NCBI RefSeq assembly: GCF_017353515.1 | Contig: NZ_JAFMPY010000001.1 | Span: 186,001-250,000, forward strand | Direction of reading: 5' to 3' | Length of the DNA: 64,000 nt | From: Jiella sonneratiae | GTDB lineage: Bacteria > Pseudomonadota > Alphaproteobacteria > Rhizobiales > Rhizobiaceae | Part shown: one piece after another, positions 1-7,476 of the stretch | Position numbering within the stretch: the first letter of the stretch is position 1 | Layout of the letters: each line of letters begins with the position of its first letter | Notes under the pieces: model-generated | What the model was told of the DNA's origin: nothing | The model's input: only the letters and a program-made list of their open reading frames with translations | The model's database searches: none | Made by a program: the position numbers and the translations under genes

Positions 1-12
1 GGAGGTCGAACG

Positions 13-846
13 ATGAGACGCGACGGCTTCTTGAAGCGGCTCGCGACCACCCACATCCCGGTCGCGCTTGTCGTCCTCCTCGCCATCGGGCCGTTCGCCT
101 GGATGATCCTGACGTCGCTGACGCCCTCCGATGCGATCGTCGCGAGGGGCGTCTCCTTCTCCCCAGCGGGATGGGCGCCCGACAACTACGTGCGGCTCCT
201 CGCCCATACCGACTTTCTCGGCAATATGGGCCACAGCCTGATCGTCGCGCTCGGCACGGTCGCGCTCGGCCTCGTCGTGTCGGTTACCGCCGCCTACGCC
301 TTTTCGCGCTTCCGCTTCTTCGGGCGCCGCGTCCTGATGCTGCAATTCCTCCTGGTCAACATGTTCCCGGTGGTGCTCCTGATCCTGCCGCTGTTCACGC
401 TGATGCGGCGCCTCGGCCTCCTCGACACCCATCTCGCGCTGATCATCGCCAACGCCACCGTCGCCATTCCCTTCGCGGTCTGGATGCTGACGAGCTATGT
501 CGGGGCCATCCCGAAGAGCCTCGACGAGGCGGCGATGATCGACGGCTGCTCGCGGCTTTCGGCGCTGAGGCGCGTCGTGCTGCCGCTGGCACTGCCCGGC
601 ATCATCTCGACCGGCATCTACATCTTCATCACCTCGTGGAACGAATATCTCTACGCCCTGACCCTCGGCGGCCGGCACGTGCGCACCGTCACCGTCGCGA
701 TCCAGACGCTGATCGGCGAGTACCAGATCGAATGGGGCCTCCTCGCCGCCGGCGGTGTCGTCGGCGCCCTGCCCGTCACCATCCTTTTCCTCCTCGTCCA
801 GCGGCGCCTCGTCGGCGGCCTGACCCAGGGCGCCGTCAAGGGATGA
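13..846 (+). CDS. Carbohydrate ABC transporter permease, MalG type
   Basis: Inner-membrane subunit of a sugar importer of the MalFGK2 class. The 277 residues hold about six hydrophobic helices, the first at residues 15-35, and the family length is about 270-300. The cytoplasmic EAA loop that docks on the ATPase starts near residue 172 (EAAMIDGCSRLSALRRV). A GGAGG Shine-Dalgarno at 1-5 lies 7 nt before the ATG. The partner permease, binding protein and ATPase must lie to the left of the window. The next gene, an epimerase, begins 28 nt downstream, so this is the distal end of an uptake-plus-catabolism operon. The substrate is not visible; a sugar or polyol is inferred from the two enzymes that follow. 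Confidence 0.93.
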   Translation: MRRDGFLKRLATTHIPVALVVLLAIGPFAWMILTSLTPSDAIVARGVSFSPAGWAPDNYVRLLAHTDFLGNMGHSLIVALGTVALGLVVSVTAAYAFSRFRFFGRRVLMLQFLLVNMFPVVLLILPLFTLMRRLGLLDTHLALIIANATVAIPFAVWMLTSYVGAIPKSLDEAAMIDGCSRLSALRRVVLPLALPGIISTGIYIFITSWNEYLYALTLGGRHVRTVTVAIQTLIGEYQIEWGLLAAGGVVGALPVTILFLLVQRRLVGGLTQGAVKG

Positions 847-874
847 CGGCGCGTCTCTCCTTCTCCAGCGGACA

Positions 875-1762
875 ATGCGAATGAATCCGATCGGTCTGAT
901 CTCGATGCAGTATGCCCGGCCCTTCACGGCCGAGCACTTCCGGCACTTCGACGCCATGAAGCGTCAGGGCTTCGACTTCGTCGAACTCCTCGTCCCCGAA
1001 GTCGGCGAACTCGACCTGAGGGAGACGGCGTCGGCGCTCGCCGGCGCCGGCCTCGGCGTCGTCCTCGCCGCCCGCGTCAACCTGCAGCGCAACCTTTCAT
1101 CCGACGATCGCGCCGCCCATCAGGCCGGCATCGACTATCTGCGCTACACCGCCGACTGCGCGGCCGAACTCGGCGCGACCATCGTCGGCGGGCCGCTGAC
1201 CGGCAATCCGCTGGTCTTCGCCGGGCGCCCGCCCGCGCCGGTCGCCGAGGAGGAGCGGCTGGCGCGCAAGCAGCGCTGTGTCGAAGGCCTGAGGGCTGCC
1301 GGCGACCATGCCGAGGGCCTCAACATCAAGCTGGCGATCGAGCCGCTGAACCGCTTCGAGAGCGACGTGCTGCAGACCACGCAGCAGGCGATGGAGCTTC
1401 TGGAGGCGGTCGACCACCCGTTTGTCGGCCTGATGCTCGACACCTTCCACATGCACATGGAAGAGGCCGACATCGCCGAGGCGATCCGGCTCGGCGGGCC
1501 GCGCCTCGTCCATTTCCAGGCGAACGAGAACCACCGCGGCTTTCCAGGCACCGGCGCGACGGACTGGGTCTCTGTTTTTCGGGCGTTGCGCGAAGTAGGC
1601 TATTGGGGTCCGGTATCCCTCGAACCCTTCCGCCGCAACGACGACCGCTTCGGCGTGCCCTTTGCGCAGTGGCGGCCACCGCACGAGGACGAGGACGCGC
1701 GGCTTTCCGCCAGCGCCGCCTTCATCCGCTCCCATCTCGAACTCACGGAATACAGACGATGA
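875..1762 (+). CDS. Sugar phosphate isomerase/epimerase, D-tagatose/psicose 3-epimerase-like TIM barrel
   Basis: Predicted cytosolic TIM-barrel enzyme of the AP-endonuclease-2 superfamily. The metal and acid-base residues of the ketose 3-epimerase branch are visible: Glu156 in AIEPLNRFE, the Asp/His pair in MLDTFHMH, a His in VHFQANENH and Glu250 in VSLEPF. In that branch two Glu residues move a proton at C3 of a ketose over a divalent metal. ATG codons at 875 and 881 are both possible; the Shine-Dalgarno is weak and 881 gives the more usual N-terminus. The stop overlaps the next ATG (ATGA at 1759-1762), so translation is coupled. The sugar is unknown; a 2-keto-myo-inositol dehydratase or isomerase role is an alternative. 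Confidence 0.85.
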   Translation: MRMNPIGLISMQYARPFTAEHFRHFDAMKRQGFDFVELLVPEVGELDLRETASALAGAGLGVVLAARVNLQRNLSSDDRAAHQAGIDYLRYTADCAAELGATIVGGPLTGNPLVFAGRPPAPVAEEERLARKQRCVEGLRAAGDHAEGLNIKLAIEPLNRFESDVLQTTQQAMELLEAVDHPFVGLMLDTFHMHMEEADIAEAIRLGGPRLVHFQANENHRGFPGTGATDWVSVFRALREVGYWGPVSLEPFRRNDDRFGVPFAQWRPPHEDEDARLSASAAFIRSHLELTEYRR

Positions 1763-2754
1763 CCTTGAAGATCGGCTGGATCGGCTGCGGCATCCATGCG
1801 ACCCAGATGCTGCTGCCGCAGCTCGTCCGCCACGACGTGCGCATCGCCGCGCTCTGCGACATCGACGCCGGCCGGCTCGCCTCAGCCGGGCGGCAGTTCG
1901 GCGTCGAAACGCTCACGAACGATGCCGCCGAACTGATCGGAACGCCCGGCCTCGACGCCGTCGGCATGGCCGTCGGCCCGGACCAGCATCTCGCCTTCGG
2001 GCTTGCGGCGCTCGAACGCGGCCTGCCCGTCTTCATGGAAAAGCCGCCTTCGGGGACGGCAGCCGGCGCACGGCAGCTTCGGGCAGCGTCGGAAAAATCC
2101 GGCAAGCCGCTGCTCGTCGGCTTCATGAAGCGCTATTCCGTCGGCAACAGGATCGCCAGGAACATCCTCGCCTCCGGCCGCTTCGGCGACGTCCTCGGCC
2201 TCACCGGCTACTACATGACGGCGCCCGGCTATTTCGCGGGCAATGTCGACTACACCGGCTTCCTGCTGCATCACTGCGTCCACTACATGGACCTCGTCTC
2301 GCATCTCGTCTCGCCGGTCACCGGTATGAGCGCGCGCAAGGTGGAAAAGACGCCGGGCAGGATCCTCTTCCATGTCGGCTTCAACTTCTCGTGCGGGGCG
2401 ATCGGCACCATCGCCATGGGCACGGCCCAGAGCCGCGGCGCGCCCGTCGAGCGGATCGAGATCATGGGCGATCACCAGCGCATCGAGGTCGAGGACGTGG
2501 TCGAAGTCCGCTGGCACCGCAACCCGCCCTTCAAGGTCGCCGACCCCGAGGCGACGCTTCTCGACGCCGAGGACACGCTGACTTGGAAGCCGAACTTCAC
2601 CGCTGCGGCGAACGAGGACTACAAGGGCTACCACGCCCTGCTTTCCGACGTCGTCCCGGCGCTGAAGGGCGAGGCGACGCCGGCGCCGACGATCGCCGAC
2701 GGCGTCGTCGCCATGGAGCGGCTGGAGGAGATGCGCCGGCTGCTCGGTCTGTAG
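1759..2754 (+). CDS. Gfo/Idh/MocA-family NAD(P)-dependent oxidoreductase
   Basis: Predicted cytosolic sugar or polyol dehydrogenase of 331 residues. The N-terminal Rossmann fold begins IGWIGCGIHATQ, and the conserved EKP motif appears as FMEKPPSG near residue 95; this Lys normally sits at the active site. The C-terminal half is the mixed-sheet substrate domain. The open frame extends upstream to 1603 inside the epimerase gene, but the ATG at 1759 overlaps the epimerase stop and gives the normal Rossmann start, so it was chosen. It is the last gene of the operon and is followed by a Rhizobiales-type palindrome. With the epimerase it probably oxidises or isomerises the sugar imported by the permease. 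Confidence 0.9.
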   Translation: MTLKIGWIGCGIHATQMLLPQLVRHDVRIAALCDIDAGRLASAGRQFGVETLTNDAAELIGTPGLDAVGMAVGPDQHLAFGLAALERGLPVFMEKPPSGTAAGARQLRAASEKSGKPLLVGFMKRYSVGNRIARNILASGRFGDVLGLTGYYMTAPGYFAGNVDYTGFLLHHCVHYMDLVSHLVSPVTGMSARKVEKTPGRILFHVGFNFSCGAIGTIAMGTAQSRGAPVERIEIMGDHQRIEVEDVVEVRWHRNPPFKVADPEATLLDAEDTLTWKPNFTAAANEDYKGYHALLSDVVPALKGEATPAPTIADGVVAMERLEEMRRLLGL

Positions 2755-2856
2755 AGCATGATCCCGAAAAGTGGGAACCGGCTTTCGGAAAAGATCATGC
2801 AAAACCAGGAAGATGGAGCGGGAGGATGAGCGAAGCTCATTTCATCCCGCTCTTGC
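2754..2856. repeat. Rhizobiales composite intergenic palindrome (RIME-like)
   Basis: The first half pairs GCATGATC (2756-2763) with GATCATGC (2793-2800) around an inner CCGAAAA / TTTCGG dyad. The second half pairs GAGCGGGA..ATGAGC with GCTCAT..TCCCGCTC (2816-2852). I recognise this composite as a repeat widespread between genes in Rhizobiales. It lies between convergent genes and may serve as a bidirectional terminator. Confidence 0.75.
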
Positions 2857-2877
2857 GCCGGTGCCCGGCGATCCACG

Positions 2878-4035
2878 TCAGTAGCTCCGCGGCATGCCGA
2901 GCACGTGCTCGGCGAGATAGGACAGGATGAGATTGGTCGAGATCGGCGCGACCTGGTAGAGCCGCGTCTCGCGAAACTTGCGCTCGATGTCGTATTCCTC
3001 GGCAAAGCCGAAGCCGCCATGGGTCTGGACGCAGGCTTCCGCCGCCTCCCAGCTGGCTTCGGCGGCGAGCATCTTCGCCATGTTGGCTTCGGCGCCGGGG
3101 TTTTCGCCCGCCTCGTAGAGGCGGATCGCCTCGTGCAGCATCAGTTCGGCGGCGCGCATCCGGGCATAGGCTTTGGCGATCGGAAACTGGATGCCCTGGT
3201 TCTGGCCGATGGGCCGGCCGAAGACGACGCGTTGCGAGGCGTAGGCCGAGGCCCTGTCGATGAACCACTTCGCGTCGCCGATGCATTCGGCGGCGATCAG
3301 GATGCGCTCGGCGTTCATGCCGGAGAGGATGTAGCGAAAGCCCCTGCCCTCCTCGCCGATCAGGTTCTCGGCCGGCACCGGCACCTCGTCGAAGAACAGC
3401 TCCGTCGTGGCGTGGTTCATCATCGTGCGGATCGGGCGGATCGACAGGCCGTGCTTCTTCGCCTCCACCATGTCGACGAGAAGCACGGAGAGGCCATCGG
3501 TCTTCTTGGCGACCTTTTCCAGGGGCGTCGTGCGACAGAGCAGGATCATCAGGTCGGAATGCTCAGACCGCGAGATCCAGATCTTCTGGCCGCTGACGAC
3601 GAAGCCGCCCGCTTCGCGCCGGGCGGTGGTGCGCAGCGCGCCGGTATCGGTGCCGCTGGTCGGCTCCGTCACGCCGAAGGCCTGCAGGCGCAGCGTTCCC
3701 GCCGCGATCTGCGGGAGATAGGCGCGCTTCTGGGCGGGCGAACCGTGCCTCAGCAGCGTGCCCATCGTGTACATCTGGGCGTGGCAGGCGCCGGCATTGC
3801 CGCCCTGGCGATGGATTTCCTCGAGGATGACGGCGGCCGCCGACAAAGGCAGGCCCGAGCCGCCGAACTCTTCCGGGATCAGCGCCGAGAGGAAACCGGC
3901 CTCCGTCAGCGCCCGGACGAAGTCGGTCGGATAGGCCCGTTCCTCGTCGAGCCGGCGCCAGTAGCTGCCGGGAAAATCCCGGCACAGGCGGCCCACCGCC
4001 TCGCGGATCTCGTCATGGCTGTCGATCGCCGTCAT
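2878..4035 (-). CDS. Acyl-CoA dehydrogenase family protein
   Basis: FAD-dependent alpha,beta-dehydrogenation of an acyl-CoA in the cytosol. The 385 residues show the usual order: helical N-domain, beta-domain with TEPTSGTD, and the C-terminal helical bundle with RVVFGRPIGQNQGIQ and THGGFGFAEEYDIERKFR. The catalytic-Glu position of the YEGT type is replaced by LYQVAPIS. A Glu in MNAERILIAAE occupies the place used by isovaleryl- and long-chain acyl-CoA dehydrogenases, so that residue is probably the base. The start at 4035 follows GAGGAGGCGAGG, and upstream start codons lack this site. An ATAGG-N5-CCTAT dyad lies 112 nt upstream. A branched or C5 dicarboxylic acyl-CoA is a plausible substrate from the neighbours; this is inference. 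Confidence 0.92.
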   Translation of the reverse strand: MTAIDSHDEIREAVGRLCRDFPGSYWRRLDEERAYPTDFVRALTEAGFLSALIPEEFGGSGLPLSAAAVILEEIHRQGGNAGACHAQMYTMGTLLRHGSPAQKRAYLPQIAAGTLRLQAFGVTEPTSGTDTGALRTTARREAGGFVVSGQKIWISRSEHSDLMILLCRTTPLEKVAKKTDGLSVLLVDMVEAKKHGLSIRPIRTMMNHATTELFFDEVPVPAENLIGEEGRGFRYILSGMNAERILIAAECIGDAKWFIDRASAYASQRVVFGRPIGQNQGIQFPIAKAYARMRAAELMLHEAIRLYEAGENPGAEANMAKMLAAEASWEAAEACVQTHGGFGFAEEYDIERKFRETRLYQVAPISTNLILSYLAEHVLGMPRSY

Positions 4036-4147
4036 CCTCGCCTCCTCGTCTGCTTGGCTCTTCGTCGTCCGCACGTCGCCGTCATCGTCGCGCGCAACGA
4101 TAACGCGGCAGGCGCGGTCCCAGCAGCCGGGACGGCCGATGCTCGCC

Positions 4148-4162
4148 ATAGGCCGGGCCTAT
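4148..4162. promoter_or_regulatory. Candidate LysR operator, copy 1 (before the acyl-CoA dehydrogenase)
   Basis: ATAGGCCGGGCCTAT, extended to CCATAGG-N5-CCTATGG, is a perfect dyad containing the T-N11-A core typical of LysR-family sites. It sits 112 nt upstream of the acyl-CoA dehydrogenase ATG and 55 nt after the stop of the hydratase gene. Two matching dyads lie at 5215 and 6228. Confidence 0.65.
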
Positions 4163-4217
4163 GGCAACTCGCATGTCGTGAGGCAGCGATCGCTGCGCGC
4201 CCGACGAGCCACGCCAT

Positions 4218-5075
4218 TCATCCGAGTGTCAGGGTCGCCGCGATCGCGGCAATCCCGTCACAGCGTTCGACGCGGCCCTGGCGCTCCGCACCCTCGGTCT
4301 CGAAGCAGAGGCGCACCGGCGTCGTCTCGAAGACCGGGGCGAGCGCCCGGAAGGCGAAGCGGCAGGGCCGGGCGTGCGGCTGCACCGCCGAGGACAGCAT
4401 CGCGTCGCAGAGCTTCGTCGCCATCAGCGGGCCGTGGACGACGAGGCCGGGATAGCCCTCGACGTCGCGGCAGAAGGCGCGGTCCCAGTGGATCCGGTGG
4501 CCGTTGTGGGTCAGCGCCGAATAGAAATAGAGTTCGAGGTCGCCATGGACGAAATGGCCCTCGGGCACCGGCTCCGATTCGTCTCGAAGCGGCTTTTCCG
4601 CAGGTCCCCGGTCGCGATAGACGATGGTCTGGATCTCGTCGATCGCCGGCCCGCCCTCCTGCTCGAAGGCGTGCCGGACGGTGACGAAGCAGAGGTCACC
4701 GGTCCGGCCGGTCTTGAAGGCGACGTCGGTGATCGTCGACCGGCGCGTCGCGGCGACGCCCAGCCGCAACGGGCGATGGACGGCGACGTCGCCCGCCGCC
4801 CACATGCGCCGGCTGAACGGCGCGGGCGGAAGAAACAGCCCCAGCCGTTCGTGACCGTCCTCGCCGGCATCGGCGACGGGGTAGCCGTGATTGAAATAGG
4901 CCCAGTGCCAGGTCGGCGGCAGGGTTGCCGCCGGAGCTTCGCGGCCGAGGAGATGCGCGAGCTTTTTCGCCGCCTCCGGCGCCATGGCGTCGGTGACCTC
5001 ACGTCGCCGCCCGACATAGGCCTGGCATTCGCTGATGATCGCTGCGTCCATTCCGCCGTCCGCCTCGTTCGACAT
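4218..5075 (-). CDS. Mesaconyl-C4-CoA/itaconyl-CoA hydratase-like protein (HTD2/FAS1-like double hot-dog)
   Basis: Predicted hydratase acting on an unsaturated C5-dicarboxyl-CoA. The 285 residues have an N-terminal FAS1-like dehydratase half (WHWAYF, then SRRMWAAGDV) and a C-terminal MaoC-type half. The C-terminal half carries the signature SALTHNGHRIHWDR and then DVEGYPGLVVHGPL, shared with mitochondrial HTD2, mesaconyl-C4-CoA hydratase and itaconyl-CoA hydratase. Length fits these families. The neighbours (class III CoA-transferase, acyl-CoA dehydrogenase, LysR) match the gene content I recall for itaconate-degradation loci of Pseudomonas. No citramalyl-CoA lyase is present in this window. 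A dyad at 5215-5229 lies 139 nt upstream of the ATG. Which isomer is hydrated cannot be read from sequence. Confidence 0.85.
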   Translation of the reverse strand: MSNEADGGMDAAIISECQAYVGRRREVTDAMAPEAAKKLAHLLGREAPAATLPPTWHWAYFNHGYPVADAGEDGHERLGLFLPPAPFSRRMWAAGDVAVHRPLRLGVAATRRSTITDVAFKTGRTGDLCFVTVRHAFEQEGGPAIDEIQTIVYRDRGPAEKPLRDESEPVPEGHFVHGDLELYFYSALTHNGHRIHWDRAFCRDVEGYPGLVVHGPLMATKLCDAMLSSAVQPHARPCRFAFRALAPVFETTPVRLCFETEGAERQGRVERCDGIAAIAATLTLG

Positions 5076-5111
5076 CGGTGCAGTCCGCCCGTCCGATCAC
5101 CTCATGGGACC

Positions 5112-5144
5112 GTCGTCATGGGGTCGTCACGGGGTCGTCGCGGG
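5112..5144. repeat. Three tandem 11-bp repeats
   Basis: GTCGTCATGGG, GTCGTCACGGG and GTCGTCGCGGG follow one another without gaps, 36 bp upstream of the hydratase start. They lie between the gene and the LysR-type dyad, so they may be part of the promoter or 5' leader. No function is evident. Confidence 0.6.
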
Positions 5145-5214
5145 CGGACGGATTCTCCCGGCGAGATAGGGCGGCGGCCGAGGCTGCTCGAAGGCGGCGC
5201 GGCCTTGAGCGGCC

Positions 5215-5229
5215 ATAGCTGGTGCCTAT
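5215..5229. promoter_or_regulatory. Candidate LysR operator, copy 2 (before the hydratase)
   Basis: ATAGCTGGTGCCTAT is the ATAGG-N5-CCTAT dyad with one mismatch and keeps the T-N11-A core. It lies 27 nt beyond the LysR gene stop and 139 nt upstream of the hydratase ATG, in the gap of 181 bp between these two minus-strand genes. Confidence 0.55.
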
Positions 5230-5256
5230 GCGGCTCACAGCGCGTCCCTGCGGCTT

Positions 5257-6210
5257 TCAGGCGGACTCCCCCCGGCCGGACGGGAACTCGGCCTGCCAGA
5301 TGCCCCGTCGTACGAGGTCGCGGATCACCTCGCGGCAATAGGCCTCGATTGCCTGCGTCGCCGCGGTGGCGCGGCGTCCGGTCGACCGCACGACATAGAC
5401 CGGCCGGCGGATCCGCGGCTCGACGATCGGGCTGCCGGCAAGCCGGCCGATTTCGACGAGGTCGTGGACGGCGGCCTGCGACAGGATCGTCTGGCAACTG
5501 CCGCGCGCGACGAGCGCCTTGATCTGCTGCAGCGAATCCATCTCGGTGACGATGCGGGTCCGAAGCCGTTCCTGGCGGGTGATCCGGTCGATCAGCGTGC
5601 GCAGGCCGTGCCGCCGCGACGGCAGGACGAGGTCGAGCCGCGTCACCGCGCCGAGCGGCACCGGTTGGCCGGGAGGCGTCGGCAGCGGCCAGGCGTCCGG
5701 CGCCGAATAGAACCAGAGATCCTCGGTGAGAACGAGATCGGAGGTGCAGTCGCCGATCGCCTCCTGATCGTAGAGAAGCGCGAGATCGATGTCGCCCTTG
5801 GTGACCAGTTCCTTGATGTGGCCGCTCATCGCCTCGATCGCGCAGAACTGCACGCTCGGCATCTCCACCCGGATCGTCTCGGCCAGCGGGATCGACAGGG
5901 CCATCGACACCGACGCCGGCATGCCGAATTCCACCCGGCCGGTCGGCTCGGAGCCGACCGCACGGACCTCGGCCTCCGCCGCGGCGAGCAGGCCGGCGAT
6001 CCGGCAGGCGTGGTCGTAGAGGATCTGCCCGGCCTCGGTCGGCACCACGCCGCGGGCGGTGCGCAGCAGAAGCGCGACGCCGAGGCCGGTTTCGAGGTTG
6101 CGGATCTGCTGCGACAGCGACGGCTGGGCGATGCCGAGCACCGATGCCGCGGCGCTCATCGAACCGCTCTCGACGGTGCGGCGGAAATAGGCGAGCTGGC
6201 GCGAATCCAT
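5257..6210 (-). CDS. LysR-family transcriptional regulator
   Basis: Cytosolic DNA-binding activator or repressor of 317 residues. The N-terminal winged helix-turn-helix is clear (SMSAAASVLGIAQPSLSQQI, residues about 18-37), followed by the linker helix and a periplasmic-binding-protein-like effector domain with GRVEFGMP near residue 92. The open frame runs upstream to 7407, but the HTH must begin at MDSRQLAYF (6210), so the rest is a shadow of the opposite CoA-transferase gene. It is transcribed divergently from that CoA-transferase with a 108-bp gap holding an ATAGG-N5-CCTAT dyad 17 nt from its own start, which suggests autoregulation. The effector is inferred to be an organic acid or its CoA ester. 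Confidence 0.95.
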   Translation of the reverse strand: MDSRQLAYFRRTVESGSMSAAASVLGIAQPSLSQQIRNLETGLGVALLLRTARGVVPTEAGQILYDHACRIAGLLAAAEAEVRAVGSEPTGRVEFGMPASVSMALSIPLAETIRVEMPSVQFCAIEAMSGHIKELVTKGDIDLALLYDQEAIGDCTSDLVLTEDLWFYSAPDAWPLPTPPGQPVPLGAVTRLDLVLPSRRHGLRTLIDRITRQERLRTRIVTEMDSLQQIKALVARGSCQTILSQAAVHDLVEIGRLAGSPIVEPRIRRPVYVVRSTGRRATAATQAIEAYCREVIRDLVRRGIWQAEFPSGRGESA

Positions 6211-6227
6211 GTCTGTCGTCCCGAGCG

Positions 6228-6242
6228 ATAGGCAGCGCCTAT
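6228..6242. promoter_or_regulatory. Candidate LysR operator, copy 3 (LysR/CoA-transferase divergent promoter)
   Basis: ATAGGCAGCGCCTAT is a perfect inverted repeat (ATAGG-N5-CCTAT) with a T-N11-A core. It stands in the 108-bp divergent intergenic region, the classic location for a LysR recognition site, 76 nt before the CoA-transferase ATG. Confidence 0.7.
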
Positions 6243-6318
6243 TGGTACCTGCCGGAACGCCGATTTGAACAGGGGCGCGTGTGGCGGCATCCTCGCGGCA
6301 TCTCTCGGGAGGAGTGTG

Positions 6319-7476
6319 ATGCAGGATCTCGCTGCGCTGACCGTCGTCTCGGTCGAACACGCGGTCGCCGCCCCCTACGCTTCGGCAAAGCTTGCCGACG
6401 CAGGCGCGCGGGTGATCAAGGTCGAGCGGCCGGAGGGCGATTTCGCCCGCGGCTACGACAGCCTCGCCGCCGGCAACAGCGCCTATTTCGTCTGGCTGAA
6501 CCGCGGCAAGGAGGCGATTGCCCTCGACCTGAAGAAGGCCGAGGACCGGCGGATCCTCGCGGCGATGATCGACAAGGCCGACATCCTGATCCAGAATCTC
6601 GGGCCCGGCGTGATGGAGCGGCTCGGCTTCGGCATCGAGGCGCTCTGCGAGCGGCAGCCCGGCCTGATCGCCTGCTCGATCTCCGGCTACGGTTCGGCCG
6701 GCCCGCGCGCCTCGCAGAAGGCCTACGACCTGCTGATCCAGGCCGAGAGCGGGCTTTCGGCGATCAACGGCACGGAAGAGGGGCCCGCCCGCGTCGGCAT
6801 CTCGGTCTGCGACATCGCCGCCGGCATGACCGCCTATCAGGCGATCCTCGAAGCGGTGATCGGCCGGCTGGCGACCGGCCGGGGCCGCCATGTCGAGGTC
6901 TCGCTCTACCATGCCATGGCCGACTGGATGAACGTGCCGTATCTCCAGCATCGCTACGGCGGCAAGGCCCCGACGCGCCAAGGCCTCAGGCATCCGACCA
7001 TCGCACCCTACGGCGCCTTCGACTGCGCCGACGGCAAGACGCTGCTCGTCGCGGTGCAGAACGATCGCGAGTGGGCGAAGCTCTGCGCCGTGCTCGGCGC
7101 GCCGGACATGGCAGATGATCCGGCGTTTGCGACGAATGCCGGGCGGGTGAAGAACCGCGAGCGCACCGACGGCTTCGTCGGCGCGAGGTTGGCGGGCCTT
7201 GGCCGCGAAGACGCCATCGCGCTGCTCAGCCAAGCGGGGATCGCCATCGGCCGCCTGTCCGACATGGAGGACCTCGTCCGGCATCCGCAGAACCGCTTCG
7301 TCGAGGTTGCGACCCCGACGGGCCCGCTGCAGCTTCTCGCGCCCGGCGCGGCCGTCGCCGGCGAGGTGCGGCCGGCGCTCGGCAAGGTGCCGGAAATCGA
7401 CGAACACGGCACGGCACTGCGGCGCGAGTTCGGCGGGGCCGGAACCGCGTCTCCTCAGGACGCGAGCGTCAGATAG
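6319..7476 (+). CDS. Class III CoA-transferase (CaiB/BaiF family)
   Basis: Moves CoA between acids in the cytosol, here probably from succinyl-CoA to an unsaturated or methyl-branched C5 acid. Family marks in the 385 residues are the N-terminal GARVIKVERPEGD, the LDLKK stretch and NLGPGVMERLGFG, and GRGRHVEVSLYHAMADW near residue 190. The residue aligned with the catalytic Asp of formyl-CoA transferase (usual pattern VSxxDA) reads His198 (codon CAT at 6910-6912). This is unusual, and an Asp follows four residues later. The start at 6319 follows GGGAGGAG; the ORF upstream of it has no ribosome site. The 3' end overlaps the convergent pentapeptide gene by 22 bp. Confidence 0.92.
   Translation: MQDLAALTVVSVEHAVAAPYASAKLADAGARVIKVERPEGDFARGYDSLAAGNSAYFVWLNRGKEAIALDLKKAEDRRILAAMIDKADILIQNLGPGVMERLGFGIEALCERQPGLIACSISGYGSAGPRASQKAYDLLIQAESGLSAINGTEEGPARVGISVCDIAAGMTAYQAILEAVIGRLATGRGRHVEVSLYHAMADWMNVPYLQHRYGGKAPTRQGLRHPTIAPYGAFDCADGKTLLVAVQNDREWAKLCAVLGAPDMADDPAFATNAGRVKNRERTDGFVGARLAGLGREDAIALLSQAGIAIGRLSDMEDLVRHPQNRFVEVATPTGPLQLLAPGAAVAGEVRPALGKVPEIDEHGTALRREFGGAGTASPQDASVR

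Noticed and set aside
5257-7407. 716-codon minus-strand frame containing the LysR gene
   Set aside because: The HTH domain must start at 6210; the upstream part is a shadow of the CoA-transferase gene.
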